A stretch of 64,000 nt of DNA from CFX2 sp014338005 (GTDB taxonomy: Bacteria > Chloroflexota > Anaerolineae > Aggregatilineales > Phototrophicaceae). Position numbers and translations under genes: made by a program. The notes beneath the pieces are model-generated. The model did no database searches and was not told the origin of the DNA. It saw nothing but the letters and a program-made list of their open reading frames with translations. The stretch's first letter is position 1. Each line of letters starts with the position of its first letter. The stretch covers positions 1 through 64,000 of the forward strand of contig SZPE01000008.1 of the NCBI GenBank assembly GCA_030263555.1, given 5' to 3'. Below, piece after piece: positions 8,992 through 18,961 of this stretch.

Positions 8992-9750
8992 ATGAAAACA
9001 CGAGGTGTGGTTTTCGCTCTGCTGGTTTTAGTCTTCGCCTTTCCTGCCCTGGCGCAGGATGCCAATACCATCACCTACAATGGTTTCAGCCTGAGTTTTG
9101 ACTCGGCCCTGGCGCAGCATGTCAATATCGTGCAGATTTCGGGCTCCGAGTCTGTTTTCCCGCCGTTGGCGCCGCACATGCGCTTTTTCCTGTACGACGA
9201 GTTCCCGCCCGCGCCGGAAGGGCTGTTTGACCGGGGCGCAGTGGTGATGGTGCATCCAACGGCGCGTTTTGGGAGTAATGCCGGAGCGGAAGCCGCGCTG
9301 GAACAGCTTCAAACTCTGTTGGACGAGCGGCCCGATCTGGACGTATTCATGACCGTAGGGGAAGATATGTCTGGGGTTACGCTGCCGTTTTTGCCTGCGA
9401 TTGCCGCCGGTCAGGTTGTCCGCGCCCGCGCGCAGTATGTGGAAACGCCCCAGGTGCGCGGTATCAGCTATGTAACGGCCTACCGCCAGGATATGGGGCC
9501 GTTCACCTCCGGCGAGTTTTTCTACACGTTTCAGGGATTGAGCGCGGACGGCACGTATTACATCTCTGCCGTTCTCAACTTCGATACGAGCCTGTTCCCG
9601 GCGGAGTTGGAGCCGTTCGACCCGACGACGTTCAACAACGTCGAATACCTCAACCAGAGCATCGCGCGGCTTAACGAGGCCGGTGCGGAGGTTTTCACGC
9701 CGCCGCTGTCACTGCTGGACGATCTGGTGCAGACCTTCGTTTTTGAGTAA
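8992..9750 (+). CDS. secreted protein of unknown function
   Basis: 252 residues with a clear Sec signal peptide (hydrophobic core about 5-20, probable cleavage after PALA, mature protein from QD). The rest is soluble, with no Cys and no motif I recognise. Stretches such as YNGFSLSFDSAL and FFLYDEFPPAPEG suggest a compact beta-rich extracytoplasmic domain. AGGAGG (8978-8983) is 8 bases before ATG 8992. It has its own promoter and is convergent with the haloperoxidase gene. I cannot assign a function. Confidence 0.75.
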   Translation: MKTRGVVFALLVLVFAFPALAQDANTITYNGFSLSFDSALAQHVNIVQISGSESVFPPLAPHMRFFLYDEFPPAPEGLFDRGAVVMVHPTARFGSNAGAEAALEQLQTLLDERPDLDVFMTVGEDMSGVTLPFLPAIAAGQVVRARAQYVETPQVRGISYVTAYRQDMGPFTSGEFFYTFQGLSADGTYYISAVLNFDTSLFPAELEPFDPTTFNNVEYLNQSIARLNEAGAEVFTPPLSLLDDLVQTFVFE

Positions 9751-9768
9751 AACCCTGTGCCGGTTTAT

Positions 9769-9792
9769 GGGGGCGCAAAATGGTGCGCCCCC
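9769..9792. terminator. hairpin between convergent genes
   Basis: GGGGGCGCA (9769-9777) pairs perfectly with TGCGCCCCC (9784-9792) around a 6-base loop. A T-rich stretch follows a few bases later on the plus strand. It lies exactly between the secreted-protein gene and the haloperoxidase gene and probably terminates the former. Confidence 0.55.
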
Positions 9793-9801
9793 GTTCCGAT
9801 T

Positions 9802-11121
9802 TTATTCCCCCTGAGGGATGGGACGCAGGCGCACGAACTTCAGGACATTCTGCCCCACACATCGCCCCTGTCTCAAGCCACCTTCCATACCGGCGCGATA
9901 GTGAATGCCGCCGTACATGCGCGAGATGGACGCCTCGTAAGCAAGGGCTTCGATGGATGTGTACGAACGATCATCGTAACCGTGCAGCCGCCCCGAACGG
10001 TCGGTGAACGCCACCGTGCCGAACATGGTGCTTAACACTTCGGCGGCGGCGGCTGAAACTACCGAATGGCCGGATGGATATTCGGGGAAGGCCGGCGTTT
10101 CGACGAAGGATGTCCAGGTGGGGTCAATGTACTGCCGGATGTAGTCCACCGGTCGGATAAGCGGCTGCTGGTATTTCAGCGACCAGGCGGAGATGAAAGC
10201 ATCTCCGAGCGCGACTCCGGTCAGCCCGTACATCATGGACGCCATACCCAGGTCGAGATCGAGCAGGGTCGTCAGCTGGTTTTCGACCAGTACCCAATGT
10301 CCGGCGGGTGTGCCGCTGCCACCGGGGGTGTCTACCCAGCGCCGGGCGATGTCCTTTTGCTCCGGTGTTAGATTTTTACCCATATTTACTACCTCCATCG
10401 CCTGGAGGTAGAAGGTCGAATTGGGGTCAGTGCTGAAGGGCATCTTCAGCGGCACAGCGCAGCTGTCAGCGGTGTAAAGCGCGAACGGGCGGATTGCCCC
10501 CCAGTGCGGTTCGACGGGTGGCGCGCCGGTGGTATTGATCCAGTAGGATGGATCGCCGGTTTTTGGCTCGTAAGGCAGCCCGCGCGTGGCTTCGTAATTG
10601 TCGTTGGCGGCCCAGGCCAGCACCGTCTGGGCGATGCTGTCGCCAAAGGCCAGCGAGCGTTCGATGACTTCGGCTTCCAGGCTGCGGGCGCGGTCGTTGA
10701 TCTGCATCTGGCGCAGGCGTTCGATTTCGCCGGCGGAGTCCGTGCCGAGCAGCCCGGTCAGCAGGGTGGATAACGCGCCGTTGGCTGCCGTCGGCCAGTC
10801 ATAAACGGCGTTCGGCTCGATGGCAGGCATATTGGGCAGCCCGTTAAGCTGGCGGCTCATGCTGAAGGAATCCGGGATGCCGGGATGCACCGCTTCATAA
10901 AGGGTGATGCCCGCGTAAGCATACAGGCGCGCAGCCGCCGGGGCGGAAAATTTTTCGGCCTCGATGCGCCGGTAGAGCAGTTCCATCCATTGAACGGCCA
11001 GGCCGGGGCTTTGTTCGGTAGCAGGCGCGGAAGCGGGGTTTTGCGCGGCAGCCGGGGATACCACAAGAATAAAAATCACAGCCAACGTCAGTGTCCATGC
11101 TGTGGATTTAAACGCCTTCAT
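9802..11121 (-). CDS. secreted vanadium-dependent haloperoxidase / PAP2-family phosphatase
   Basis: About 439 residues with a signal peptide (cleavage probably after SPAAA). The acid-phosphatase/haloperoxidase signature is complete: KYQQPLIRP (KX6RP), EYPSGHSVVS (PSGH) and SRMYGGIHYRAG (SRX..GIHY). Family members bind vanadate and oxidise halides, or hydrolyse phosphomonoesters; the long form resembles bacterial vanadium haloperoxidase-like proteins. ATG 11121 is preferred because GAGAGG lies 5 bases before it; a TTG five codons upstream is in frame. It is the last gene of the receiver-AddBA series, 50 bases after the polytopic membrane protein. Confidence 0.85.
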   Translation of the reverse strand: MKAFKSTAWTLTLAVIFILVVSPAAAQNPASAPATEQSPGLAVQWMELLYRRIEAEKFSAPAAARLYAYAGITLYEAVHPGIPDSFSMSRQLNGLPNMPAIEPNAVYDWPTAANGALSTLLTGLLGTDSAGEIERLRQMQINDRARSLEAEVIERSLAFGDSIAQTVLAWAANDNYEATRGLPYEPKTGDPSYWINTTGAPPVEPHWGAIRPFALYTADSCAVPLKMPFSTDPNSTFYLQAMEVVNMGKNLTPEQKDIARRWVDTPGGSGTPAGHWVLVENQLTTLLDLDLGMASMMYGLTGVALGDAFISAWSLKYQQPLIRPVDYIRQYIDPTWTSFVETPAFPEYPSGHSVVSAAAAEVLSTMFGTVAFTDRSGRLHGYDDRSYTSIEALAYEASISRMYGGIHYRAGMEGGLRQGRCVGQNVLKFVRLRPIPQGE

Positions 11122-11171
11122 AAAAACCTCTCGCAAAATATAAAATTATGAACAGACGATCAAGTCTGACT

Positions 11172-12143
11172 TCACCCGCTGCGTTCGGCGATTCGGATGG
11201 TGAGCGCCAGAATCCATTCGGCTGCCGCCGATTGCAGGATTGAAAACGCCAACAGTGCCACACCTAAAAAAACTCCGTAGGGAATTACCGTCCATACGTC
11301 ACTGTAAAAACTCAGGTTGAGGAACGCCAGCCCCCAATCGCCGAAAGCCGCGAAACCGCCCATCAGCAGCCAGGCCGCCGGGGCGGGAAACCCCGGCATC
11401 TGGCCCTGTATAAAACGAGTCGCGCCAAATACCAGTGCCGCTGCCAGCGCCGTCCGCAGGACGATGCCGACAATGAGGGTTAACGTGTTGTAGGTGCGCG
11501 GCTGAACCAGCACCGAAAACAGCAGGCCGACCGCCGCGCTCAGGCCGAGGCTGGTCAGCGGAATCAAGAGGCTGGCCGTCATCAAAAATGCCAGCAGCAG
11601 CGCCGCGACCAGCGGGGAAATTTCCGGGGTGATGCCGTTAACCAGCAGGTCTATGTAACGTCCCTGGAAGGCGGTCAGGTCGTAGAGGATGCCGAAGATG
11701 AGCAGCAGCCGGATGACCAGCACCAGGGCTAACAGGCCGCGCAGCCGGTAATAAACGGCCAGCCAGCGCACACGCAGGGTAAGCCCCACGCCGCCGGTAG
11801 TGGCGCGCAGGTTGTCCCATGCCTGGCGGCGCTTTTGCTCGCTGACCACATTCACCGTCAGCGCCAGCGCCGCGATCTGCATGATGACCTGAATGACCAG
11901 CAGCGGCCAGTACAGGACGGCCATAACCCCTTCGGTCAGATTTTGACCGGGCGGATTCTGGAAAAAGTCGGTGGCGATGGCATAACCGCCGGCAAACAGC
12001 AGCGCCCCCAGCAGCGCCAGCCCGACAACACGTGCGATCAATGCCTGGCGGGGGACGGCGCGCGTTTTACCCAGTTCGTAACGTGTTACGGGATGGTCAT
12101 CGCGCGCCCAGGATGGCAGTTGCCCGGTCAAACGTTGCAGCAT
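11172..12143 (-). CDS. polytopic membrane protein, ABC-2 permease-like
   Basis: 323 residues with about eight hydrophobic segments. A cytoplasmic N-terminal stretch of about 35 residues and a basic loop (SEQKRRQAWDNLRAT) resemble the coupling region of ABC-2 type permeases. No ATPase gene is next to it, so a transport role is only an inference. It starts 4 bases after the AddA stop and so is almost certainly translated from the same mRNA. It could also be an unrelated integral membrane protein. Confidence 0.65.
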   Translation of the reverse strand: MLQRLTGQLPSWARDDHPVTRYELGKTRAVPRQALIARVVGLALLGALLFAGGYAIATDFFQNPPGQNLTEGVMAVLYWPLLVIQVIMQIAALALTVNVVSEQKRRQAWDNLRATTGGVGLTLRVRWLAVYYRLRGLLALVLVIRLLLIFGILYDLTAFQGRYIDLLVNGITPEISPLVAALLLAFLMTASLLIPLTSLGLSAAVGLLFSVLVQPRTYNTLTLIVGIVLRTALAAALVFGATRFIQGQMPGFPAPAAWLLMGGFAAFGDWGLAFLNLSFYSDVWTVIPYGVFLGVALLAFSILQSAAAEWILALTIRIAERSG

Positions 12144-12147
12144 ATCT

Positions 12148-15100
12148 TCATTTCCGACTGAACAATGATTCGTTGATGTAATCCTCTAATCGTGCCAATG
12201 CTGCTTCCCATTGAGTGGATTCAACACGGACGGTCTGGCTGTACCGAAGGTAATGAATATACACTTCTGGCTTGATGCCGCCAAGCTGTGCCTGCACCGC
12301 AGCCGCATAAACGCCGACCTGAAGATGATAACGCCGGGCATGTTCGACAATCCGCTGCCCGCCGGGTTCGTCATCCCGGCAGCCGCTTACATAGCCGGTT
12401 TTGTAATCCAGCACCACCCAGGTTCCATCGGCGGCCTGGAACAGCACGTCCAGGATGCCGTGAACAAAACGCAGGCCGGTTCGATACAGAAAGGGAATTT
12501 CCCGATAGACGATCTGCGCCGATTCCAGCCAGGTATATGCGTCACTGCGTTTGAATCGTTCGAGCAAGGAGCGCGCCTGGCGGGCCGCTTGACGCCGCTG
12601 TTCTGGTATGATGATGCCAAGCTGCCAGGCGTAACTTTCCAGGATGGCTTCCAGATCGGCTGTGTCCGGCGGTAAAGGCGACCAGCGCAGCGCCTTGTGG
12701 ACGATTTCGCCGATGATACGCCGCGAAACGCCGCCGCGATAGCCGCTGACCACGCCGATATGGGAAGGCGCGTCGTGCAGGACGCTGCGCCGGAAGCGTT
12801 CGGCATAAAAGGTTTCAATCTGCGCGCTGCCCAGGTCGGCGATTTGCGTTGCGGTTAGGTGGCGGGCCGGAGCATCCCATAAAACGCGCACCGGCTGTAA
12901 CAGGGGCGATGGCTGCGCGCCGCCCGGTAAAGGCTGCCCGGCCTGAACAGCGGGACTGTCCCAGGCCGAAACCCCCGGCTCCTCATCATCTGGCGCTTCG
13001 TCCGGCGGATGTTCCGGCACATGGATGCTCACGCTTCCCCAGGAATAATGATCGAGAATGGCGTTCTGGGGCGCGAATTCCTGCAATCCTAACCCTTCCC
13101 ACAGCCATCCCAGCCAGCCTTTGAGCTTCCAGATGCCATCAGCAGATGGTGAACCTTGCCCACTGACCAGCAGGTAATCCTGCGCGCGGGTGGCCGCTAC
13201 GTAGAGCAGCCGCCTGCGCTCGGCAGTTTCGCGCTGTTTTTGCAGGTTTTCCGCCAGCCGGTGTGCGAATGGGCTTTCCAGTTTGTCGGCAATAGTATCG
13301 TATACCTTGCAGGTGAGGCCATGACGTGGGTCAAACAAAACGCTTGAGCTGCCGCCGCTGCCACGCTCCCAGGAAGCGTCTGCCAGCACAATCAACGGAA
13401 ATTCCAGCCCCTTGCTGCCGTGTACAGTCATCAGCGTGACCGCGCCGAGCGTTTCGACCGCCGCTTCGCCCTCGCGTGTTTCGCGGTCGCTGAGGTCGCG
13501 CAAATACTGCGAAAATGCGCCCAGCATGACCTGGCCGCCGGCATGGGCTTTTTGCACCAGTTTCTCGACATTGCCGCGCCGCCGCGCACCATCGGGCAGG
13601 GCAGTGAGAATTGCCAGATAGCCGGTGTGCGCCAGAATTTCGCGCAGCAGTTCGGCTATTGTCACGCGCCCGGCCAGGCCGCGCAGTTCGCGCAGGCAGT
13701 CGCGGGCGAAAGCGACCAGCGGCTGTTCTTCTTCAGCCAGGCCGTCAGGGTTGTCCAGCGCATCCCATAATGGCAGCCGCCACCCATTAGCATCACGGCG
13801 CAAGCGCAGCGCCAGCAGCGCGTCGTCGCTGAGGCTGAACATTGGCGAACGCAGCGCCGCCGCAAGCGCCAGGTCATCGGCGGGGTTGTGCAGCGCCGCC
13901 AGCAGATTAAGCAAATCCCAGACTTCCTGGCGGCTGTAATAACCCCGCCCGGCCACCGTCACATAAGGGATGCCGGTAGTTTTTAACGCTTCCTCGTAGA
14001 GTGTGATATACGAGGTGGACTGGAACAGGATGGCCGCATCACCGTAGTGCATGGGGCGGTACGCCCCTGTGCTTTTGTCATAGACAAGTCGCGGCTTGCT
14101 GCCGTCCGTGCCGGTCACGCAGCGCAGATAAGCGGCGATTTCGGCGGCTTCCCAACGGCGGCAGTTTTCGGCCCGGTCTTCCTCGTCGTCCAAGCGATTT
14201 TTATCCATCACGAGGAACTCAAGGGTGGGGAAATCACCGGCGGGCGGCAGCGAGCGAAAAGCCGTCATCGGTTTTTCAAAAGCGACCTGATAGGCAGCTG
14301 CCGGATTGTTCGGGTCTTTGACCAAAAGATTGGCGAAGATGTGGTTAAAACCGTCCACCAGCGGTCGATGGGAGCGGAATGACTGCGCCAGCGGAATTGT
14401 CCTGCCGCCTGCGTCCAGGATGGCCCGGCGCACATCGTCAAAAACGCTGACATCCGCGCCGCGAAAAGCATAAATGGACTGCTTGGGGTCGCCCACCACG
14501 AATAAACTGCCAGGCTGCGCCGGATCGGCCAGATGGCGCACGATGTCCCACTGGGCGGCATTGGTGTCCTGGAATTCGTCCACCAGCAGGTGTTTAAACT
14601 CCGCACCCCGGTAGCGGGCGCAGACCTGGGGAAAATCGCACAGCAGGCGGCGCGTCAGCCGCTCCAGATCGTCAAAATCAAGCAAGCTTTCGGCTTGTTT
14701 GGCGCGCCGGTAGGCTTCCTGCGCCCGCCGGATGAGCGACACCCACAGCGGCAGCAGTTCGGCGGCACGGCGGTCGAGTTCGCCGGGCGGCGGGCCGATC
14801 TCGTCCCATGCCGCCTGGGCGCGTTCGCGGATGGCTTTCAGAACCTCTTTAGCTTCGTTGAGGGTTTCTTTGTCGCCCCAATTGGCTGTTTTGCCGCCCT
14901 GCAATCTGATCTCGCGGCCCAGCGTGGACAGCGCGTCTAGACGGTCGGTCAGGTTTTCGCCGTGTGCCAGCACATCCAGCGGGCCCCAACAGTTTTGCCA
15001 GACGGCATACAGCTTATCGTCGCTGTTTTCATCCGGCCAGCGACCGCCCGGCGGCGACCATTGAATCAAAGTCTGGAAGGTCGCATCATCCAGCAAAAGC

Positions 15101-15696
15101 TGCATCAGCCGGCGGGCATTATCTTGCCACGCCTGCCGCCAGCTTTCTTCCAGGTCATCGGCCAGGTCTTCGATTTCGGTAGCGATCAGATCAATCAGAG
15201 CAGCGCGCACGGTGTCCGCGCCGTATTCGAGCAGCAGCGCCACCCCCGGGTCATCCGCCTCGACCAGTGTTTGAAGCAGGGTGTCTATGGTATCTTCGAG
15301 CATCAGCCGCGCGTCAATTTCCTCCAGAACCTCGAAACCGGGGTCAATCCCAGCTTCGGCGGCGTTGGCGCGCAGAATCGTGGCGCACAGGCTGTGAATG
15401 GTATCAATGCGGGCGCTTTCCATGCTGGCGAGCCGTTCTGCCCAGCAGATTTGATCCGGCGCGGCGTGGTGGCGTTTTTCAAGTTCCCGGCGCACGCGGT
15501 CGCGCATTTCCTGGGCGGCTTTGCGGGTGAAGGTGATAGCAACCAGCGCGTTCAGGGGCCAGTCGGGGTTGGCGTCTAGCAGGGTTAAATAACGTTCCAC
15601 CAGGACGTGCGTTTTGCCCGAACCCGCCCCGGCCACGACGATCAGGTTGCAGTTGTGGGTGAAAATAGCGTCGTGCTGTTGGGGAGTGGGTTTCAT
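12148..15696 (-). CDS. addA: AddA-like UvrD-family helicase/nuclease
   Basis: 1182 residues. SF1A helicase motifs are in order: Walker A AGAGSGKT (about 22-29), Walker B VDEFQDTN, motif III VGDPKQSIYAFRGAD, TVHGSKGLEF (motif V) and LYVAATRAQDYL (motif VI). The C-terminal RecB-type nuclease motif is VLDYKTGY. With AddB it should form the heterodimer that resects double-strand ends and loads RecA after a Chi-like site. Its ATG overlaps the AddB stop as ATGA, so the two are translationally coupled. The length is normal for AddA. Confidence 0.92.
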   Translation of the reverse strand: MKPTPQQHDAIFTHNCNLIVVAGAGSGKTHVLVERYLTLLDANPDWPLNALVAITFTRKAAQEMRDRVRRELEKRHHAAPDQICWAERLASMESARIDTIHSLCATILRANAAEAGIDPGFEVLEEIDARLMLEDTIDTLLQTLVEADDPGVALLLEYGADTVRAALIDLIATEIEDLADDLEESWRQAWQDNARRLMQLLLDDATFQTLIQWSPPGGRWPDENSDDKLYAVWQNCWGPLDVLAHGENLTDRLDALSTLGREIRLQGGKTANWGDKETLNEAKEVLKAIRERAQAAWDEIGPPPGELDRRAAELLPLWVSLIRRAQEAYRRAKQAESLLDFDDLERLTRRLLCDFPQVCARYRGAEFKHLLVDEFQDTNAAQWDIVRHLADPAQPGSLFVVGDPKQSIYAFRGADVSVFDDVRRAILDAGGRTIPLAQSFRSHRPLVDGFNHIFANLLVKDPNNPAAAYQVAFEKPMTAFRSLPPAGDFPTLEFLVMDKNRLDDEEDRAENCRRWEAAEIAAYLRCVTGTDGSKPRLVYDKSTGAYRPMHYGDAAILFQSTSYITLYEEALKTTGIPYVTVAGRGYYSRQEVWDLLNLLAALHNPADDLALAAALRSPMFSLSDDALLALRLRRDANGWRLPLWDALDNPDGLAEEEQPLVAFARDCLRELRGLAGRVTIAELLREILAHTGYLAILTALPDGARRRGNVEKLVQKAHAGGQVMLGAFSQYLRDLSDRETREGEAAVETLGAVTLMTVHGSKGLEFPLIVLADASWERGSGGSSSVLFDPRHGLTCKVYDTIADKLESPFAHRLAENLQKQRETAERRRLLYVAATRAQDYLLVSGQGSPSADGIWKLKGWLGWLWEGLGLQEFAPQNAILDHYSWGSVSIHVPEHPPDEAPDDEEPGVSAWDSPAVQAGQPLPGGAQPSPLLQPVRVLWDAPARHLTATQIADLGSAQIETFYAERFRRSVLHDAPSHIGVVSGYRGGVSRRIIGEIVHKALRWSPLPPDTADLEAILESYAWQLGIIIPEQRRQAARQARSLLERFKRSDAYTWLESAQIVYREIPFLYRTGLRFVHGILDVLFQAADGTWVVLDYKTGYVSGCRDDEPGGQRIVEHARRYHLQVGVYAAAVQAQLGGIKPEVYIHYLRYSQTVRVESTQWEAALARLEDYINESLFSRK

Positions 15697-18600
15697 AACG
15701 CGGCCTCCCGTTTGGTGCGGTTGGTGATCGCCACGCGGCAGAACCGGCTGTAGTCACAGTAGTGGGCGCAGGCCGCGCCCGGTTTGTTGGGATGTACGGC
15801 GAAATCCCCGGCGCGGGCGCGGCGCAGGTAGCGGCTGAGGTGTTCGCTCGCTGCCTGAATGGCGGCCCGGCCTTCTTCGCTTTCGCGTTCAATCATGCCG
15901 CTGACCGACCGGCTGTTGATATGCCAGAACAGGCCGCCGGCCACCGCCGAGGGGCGATCCGGGTCGGGGTCGGTTTCCAGAATATACGCCGCCGCCAGCA
16001 GATAAAGCATCATCTGAAAGTTGCGCCCGCGCATCATCTCCCGCACAGGGATTGAGCCGCTGTTGCTCTTGTAGTCTACGATCACCACGCGGTCGCCGAT
16101 GCGATCCATCCGGTCAATGAAACCCCTCACGCGCAGCCTTTCGCCGCCGATGTTCAGTATTATGGCGCTGCTTCGCTCCGACCCAAAGGATGCTTCCAGA
16201 ATGTAGGGTTGGCGCGGCTGGTCGCCGCCGAATTTTTGGGCGATGGGAGAGTCGTCAGAAAAATCGAGCCGCACCAGAGCTTCCAGCCGGCGCAGCAGGA
16301 TGACCTTTTCCTGTTCCCACAGCGCCGATGCCCGGAAGCCGAAGCGTGCCGGGGCTTCGCGCAGCGACTCGGCGGCAACTTCGCGCAGGGTTTGAACGGC
16401 CAGTTCAGCATGTTCGGGGCCGATGGTGACAGACCGCAGACGGTCGTAGGTTTTTTCCAGGATGTCGTGGTTAACCAGGCCGATCTGAAGTACGTCCAGG
16501 CCTTCTTCCGGCTCTTCCAGGGCTTCCAGCCTGAGCAGGCGTTTGGCAAAAAAACGAAAACCGCACAATCCAAAATCATTGAACTGGCTGGCGCTCCACA
16601 CGCGGCCTTCCCCGATTTCGTTCGCCACCCATTCGATTAATCGGCGGTCGTTGAGCCGCCCGGAATAACGGTCGTGCGGCTGATGCGACAGCCGTCGCAT
16701 CTCGACAGTACGCCCACCCCGGATGCGCGCCCAATCGCTGCTGCGGTGTGCCGTCAGCCAGTTGTACAGTTCGACCGTGCCGGGATCGGGCTGCGCCCGG
16801 TTGAGGCCATCGGCGGCAGCCAGCGCCGCTTCTACCGGCGAAGCCGTTTCCATTGGGGGAACGACCGCGCCCAGGCCGATGCGGTTTTGATGAATGATCG
16901 CATCGGCATCGGTAAAAACATCTCGGACTGCCCGCCACAGGTGGCTTTCCGGCCAGGGCGTGCCGTCCTGGACAGTGGGGCGAGAAAGCGTGAGCGTTCC
17001 CCGCGCCAGACCGATTAGCTCATAAAACAGCCCATCATCGGCGACGCGTTCGGCGCGTGTTTGCAGCCGGATGCCCGCTTCCGCCAGCGCGCGGCGCTCG
17101 CTGTCCAGGTATAGGGGGTCTTCCGCTGCCGGGGCGGGAAAGATGCTTTCCGACAGGCCGAGAATCAGGATATGCCGGTGAGGCAGGCCGCGCGCATTTT
17201 CAACCGTTGTGACCAACACGCGCCCGATGCGGTTTGTGCCGCGATTGACCGACGCGCGGCTGATAGCAATCTTGAGATCATCATAAAAGGCTGCCCAGTC
17301 CTGGCGTTGGCTGTCATCACCCAGGGCCAGCGCCAAAAACTGCGCCTTCAGCAAACTGCGTAAGATATGTTTAAGTTCGTAGAGCGCAGCCAGGTCACGG
17401 CTGACCAGATTGGGGCTGCTGCTGCGGATGCAGGCCAGCATGTGTAACGAACCGTCCGCCGGCGCGCTGGGTGTATCATCGTCTGGGTCGGCGGTTGTGT
17501 CCGCGCCGATGAGATTTTCCAGCCATGCAACATAATCACTAACTGTTCCCTCTGGCGGCGTGATAGCGTCAAAAAAGGTTTTTAACGCGGCGGCCAGTCT
17601 ATTTACGGCGGCGGATTCTAGTATGGGCGGTTCGCTCTCGCCGTCCGCAGGCAGCGAGGCCGCCAGGCCAACCGCCTCCAGCCACATATCTCTGCCGCTG
17701 GTCACATACTGCGCCTGGCTGATGCGTTCCAGCGCATCCACCTGTTCGCCGTCCAGACCGGGAATTCTGAAATAAGGCGAGCACAGCACGTCTATCAAAT
17801 CGCGCCGGCGAAAGCCGGATACGGGCAGTTCCAGCAGGTTCAGGAGGGCGATGATCGCCGGGTTGTTCGCCAGCGATTCGCCGTAATGCAGCGCAACCGG
17901 CAGGCCGTAACCACGCGCCTGTTCGGCCAGATGCCGTCCGTACCGTTCCCAGTCCCGCACGGCGACCAGTATAGCATCTGGCCGGCTGCCTTCGATCAGC
18001 AGCCGTTTGATGCGCCGCAGTACCGCGCCGACTTCCGCCGCCGGGTCGGGCGCTTCGATCAGTGTCAGGCAGTCGTCCGAGGGGCGCGCCGTAGCGTCAG
18101 GACTAAAGGCGTGTTCCAGCAGGCCGTTTAAAGCTGGGTGGCGGTCCTGGATATAACCCGGCTGAATCACCTGGACATTTAAGGGCGTGTTTTGCCAATC
18201 ATGAGCGTCTTGCAAATGTTTTAAGGCGCGGGCAAAACGGCGGCCAACCGTTTCTTCGCGTCCCGGTACGGTGGGCAGAGTCACCAGTGTGCGGGGGATA
18301 CGCACCGAAAGCCGCGCCAGCAGCCGCGCCTGAAGGGGGTTGAACTGGTCGTAACCATCCACCAGCAGCAGCGCCACGTCGCCGGCCAGGTCTGGTTTTT
18401 CGTTGAGCGCGTTCAAGGCCAGCCAGCCTTCGCCTTCGCGGTCAACCAGTTTATGGGTCTGCAGCATTTCCTGGTAATGGCTGTAAATGAGCGCCAGATC
18501 GCGGTCTTTATCCGTCCGGGCGGCGCGGGCAAAGTCCTCTGGGACAATCAGGTTTTGTTTGAGTTCGTAGATAAAATCCGCCACGATTTCGACAAAACCC

Positions 18601-18956
18601 TGAGTCTGGGCGATTCCCCCGTAAATACGCAGGCGGCCCTGACTCTGAAGCCGCGCCATGATATGGCGCAGCAGCCGGCGGCGAGCGGTATTATCCATTT
18701 CCTTCTGTGGCTGTCCGGCTGCGTCCAGCAGGTGGGCGTAGAGTGTGTAAAAGCTGAAAAATTCGACATTGAAATAAACCGGATGCGCGTCCGGGTGTTC
18801 GACCAACCGCTGGCGGAAGGCATCTTCCTGGCGGGTATTGGGCAGCAGCACCCACACCCGCGCGAAGGGCTGCGGGTGCAGGGTATCGAGCAGCGCATCC
18901 AGCGCGAAGGCCGTTTTACCAGCGCCCACCGGCATCAGCAATAATTGAGTTGGCAT
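15693..18956 (-). CDS. addB: AddB-like helicase-exonuclease subunit
   Basis: 1087 residues. The N terminus has a Walker A (PVGAGKTAF). The middle is a divergent SF1 helicase fold. The C terminus has the PD-(D/E)XK motif VIVDYKSNS and a Cys cluster (C-AHY-C-DYSRF-C), probably completed by the upstream Cys in FGLCGFRFF, as in the iron-sulfur nuclease domain of AddB. It should cut the strand opposite AddA. I prefer ATG 18956. The TTG at 18965 overlaps the previous stop, but a GAGG lies only one base from it and is better placed for the ATG. Being between the NERD-like gene and addA indicates one operon. Confidence 0.88.
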   Translation of the reverse strand: MPTQLLLMPVGAGKTAFALDALLDTLHPQPFARVWVLLPNTRQEDAFRQRLVEHPDAHPVYFNVEFFSFYTLYAHLLDAAGQPQKEMDNTARRRLLRHIMARLQSQGRLRIYGGIAQTQGFVEIVADFIYELKQNLIVPEDFARAARTDKDRDLALIYSHYQEMLQTHKLVDREGEGWLALNALNEKPDLAGDVALLLVDGYDQFNPLQARLLARLSVRIPRTLVTLPTVPGREETVGRRFARALKHLQDAHDWQNTPLNVQVIQPGYIQDRHPALNGLLEHAFSPDATARPSDDCLTLIEAPDPAAEVGAVLRRIKRLLIEGSRPDAILVAVRDWERYGRHLAEQARGYGLPVALHYGESLANNPAIIALLNLLELPVSGFRRRDLIDVLCSPYFRIPGLDGEQVDALERISQAQYVTSGRDMWLEAVGLAASLPADGESEPPILESAAVNRLAAALKTFFDAITPPEGTVSDYVAWLENLIGADTTADPDDDTPSAPADGSLHMLACIRSSSPNLVSRDLAALYELKHILRSLLKAQFLALALGDDSQRQDWAAFYDDLKIAISRASVNRGTNRIGRVLVTTVENARGLPHRHILILGLSESIFPAPAAEDPLYLDSERRALAEAGIRLQTRAERVADDGLFYELIGLARGTLTLSRPTVQDGTPWPESHLWRAVRDVFTDADAIIHQNRIGLGAVVPPMETASPVEAALAAADGLNRAQPDPGTVELYNWLTAHRSSDWARIRGGRTVEMRRLSHQPHDRYSGRLNDRRLIEWVANEIGEGRVWSASQFNDFGLCGFRFFAKRLLRLEALEEPEEGLDVLQIGLVNHDILEKTYDRLRSVTIGPEHAELAVQTLREVAAESLREAPARFGFRASALWEQEKVILLRRLEALVRLDFSDDSPIAQKFGGDQPRQPYILEASFGSERSSAIILNIGGERLRVRGFIDRMDRIGDRVVIVDYKSNSGSIPVREMMRGRNFQMMLYLLAAAYILETDPDPDRPSAVAGGLFWHINSRSVSGMIERESEEGRAAIQAASEHLSRYLRRARAGDFAVHPNKPGAACAHYCDYSRFCRVAITNRTKREAAL

Positions 18957-18961
18957 GAGGG

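Noticed and set aside
12148..18956. AddAB as part of a phage-defence island
   Set aside because: The subunits have complete helicase and nuclease motifs and normal lengths, and no restriction, toxin or mobile genes are nearby; ordinary recombination is simpler, though the NERD-like partner remains odd.
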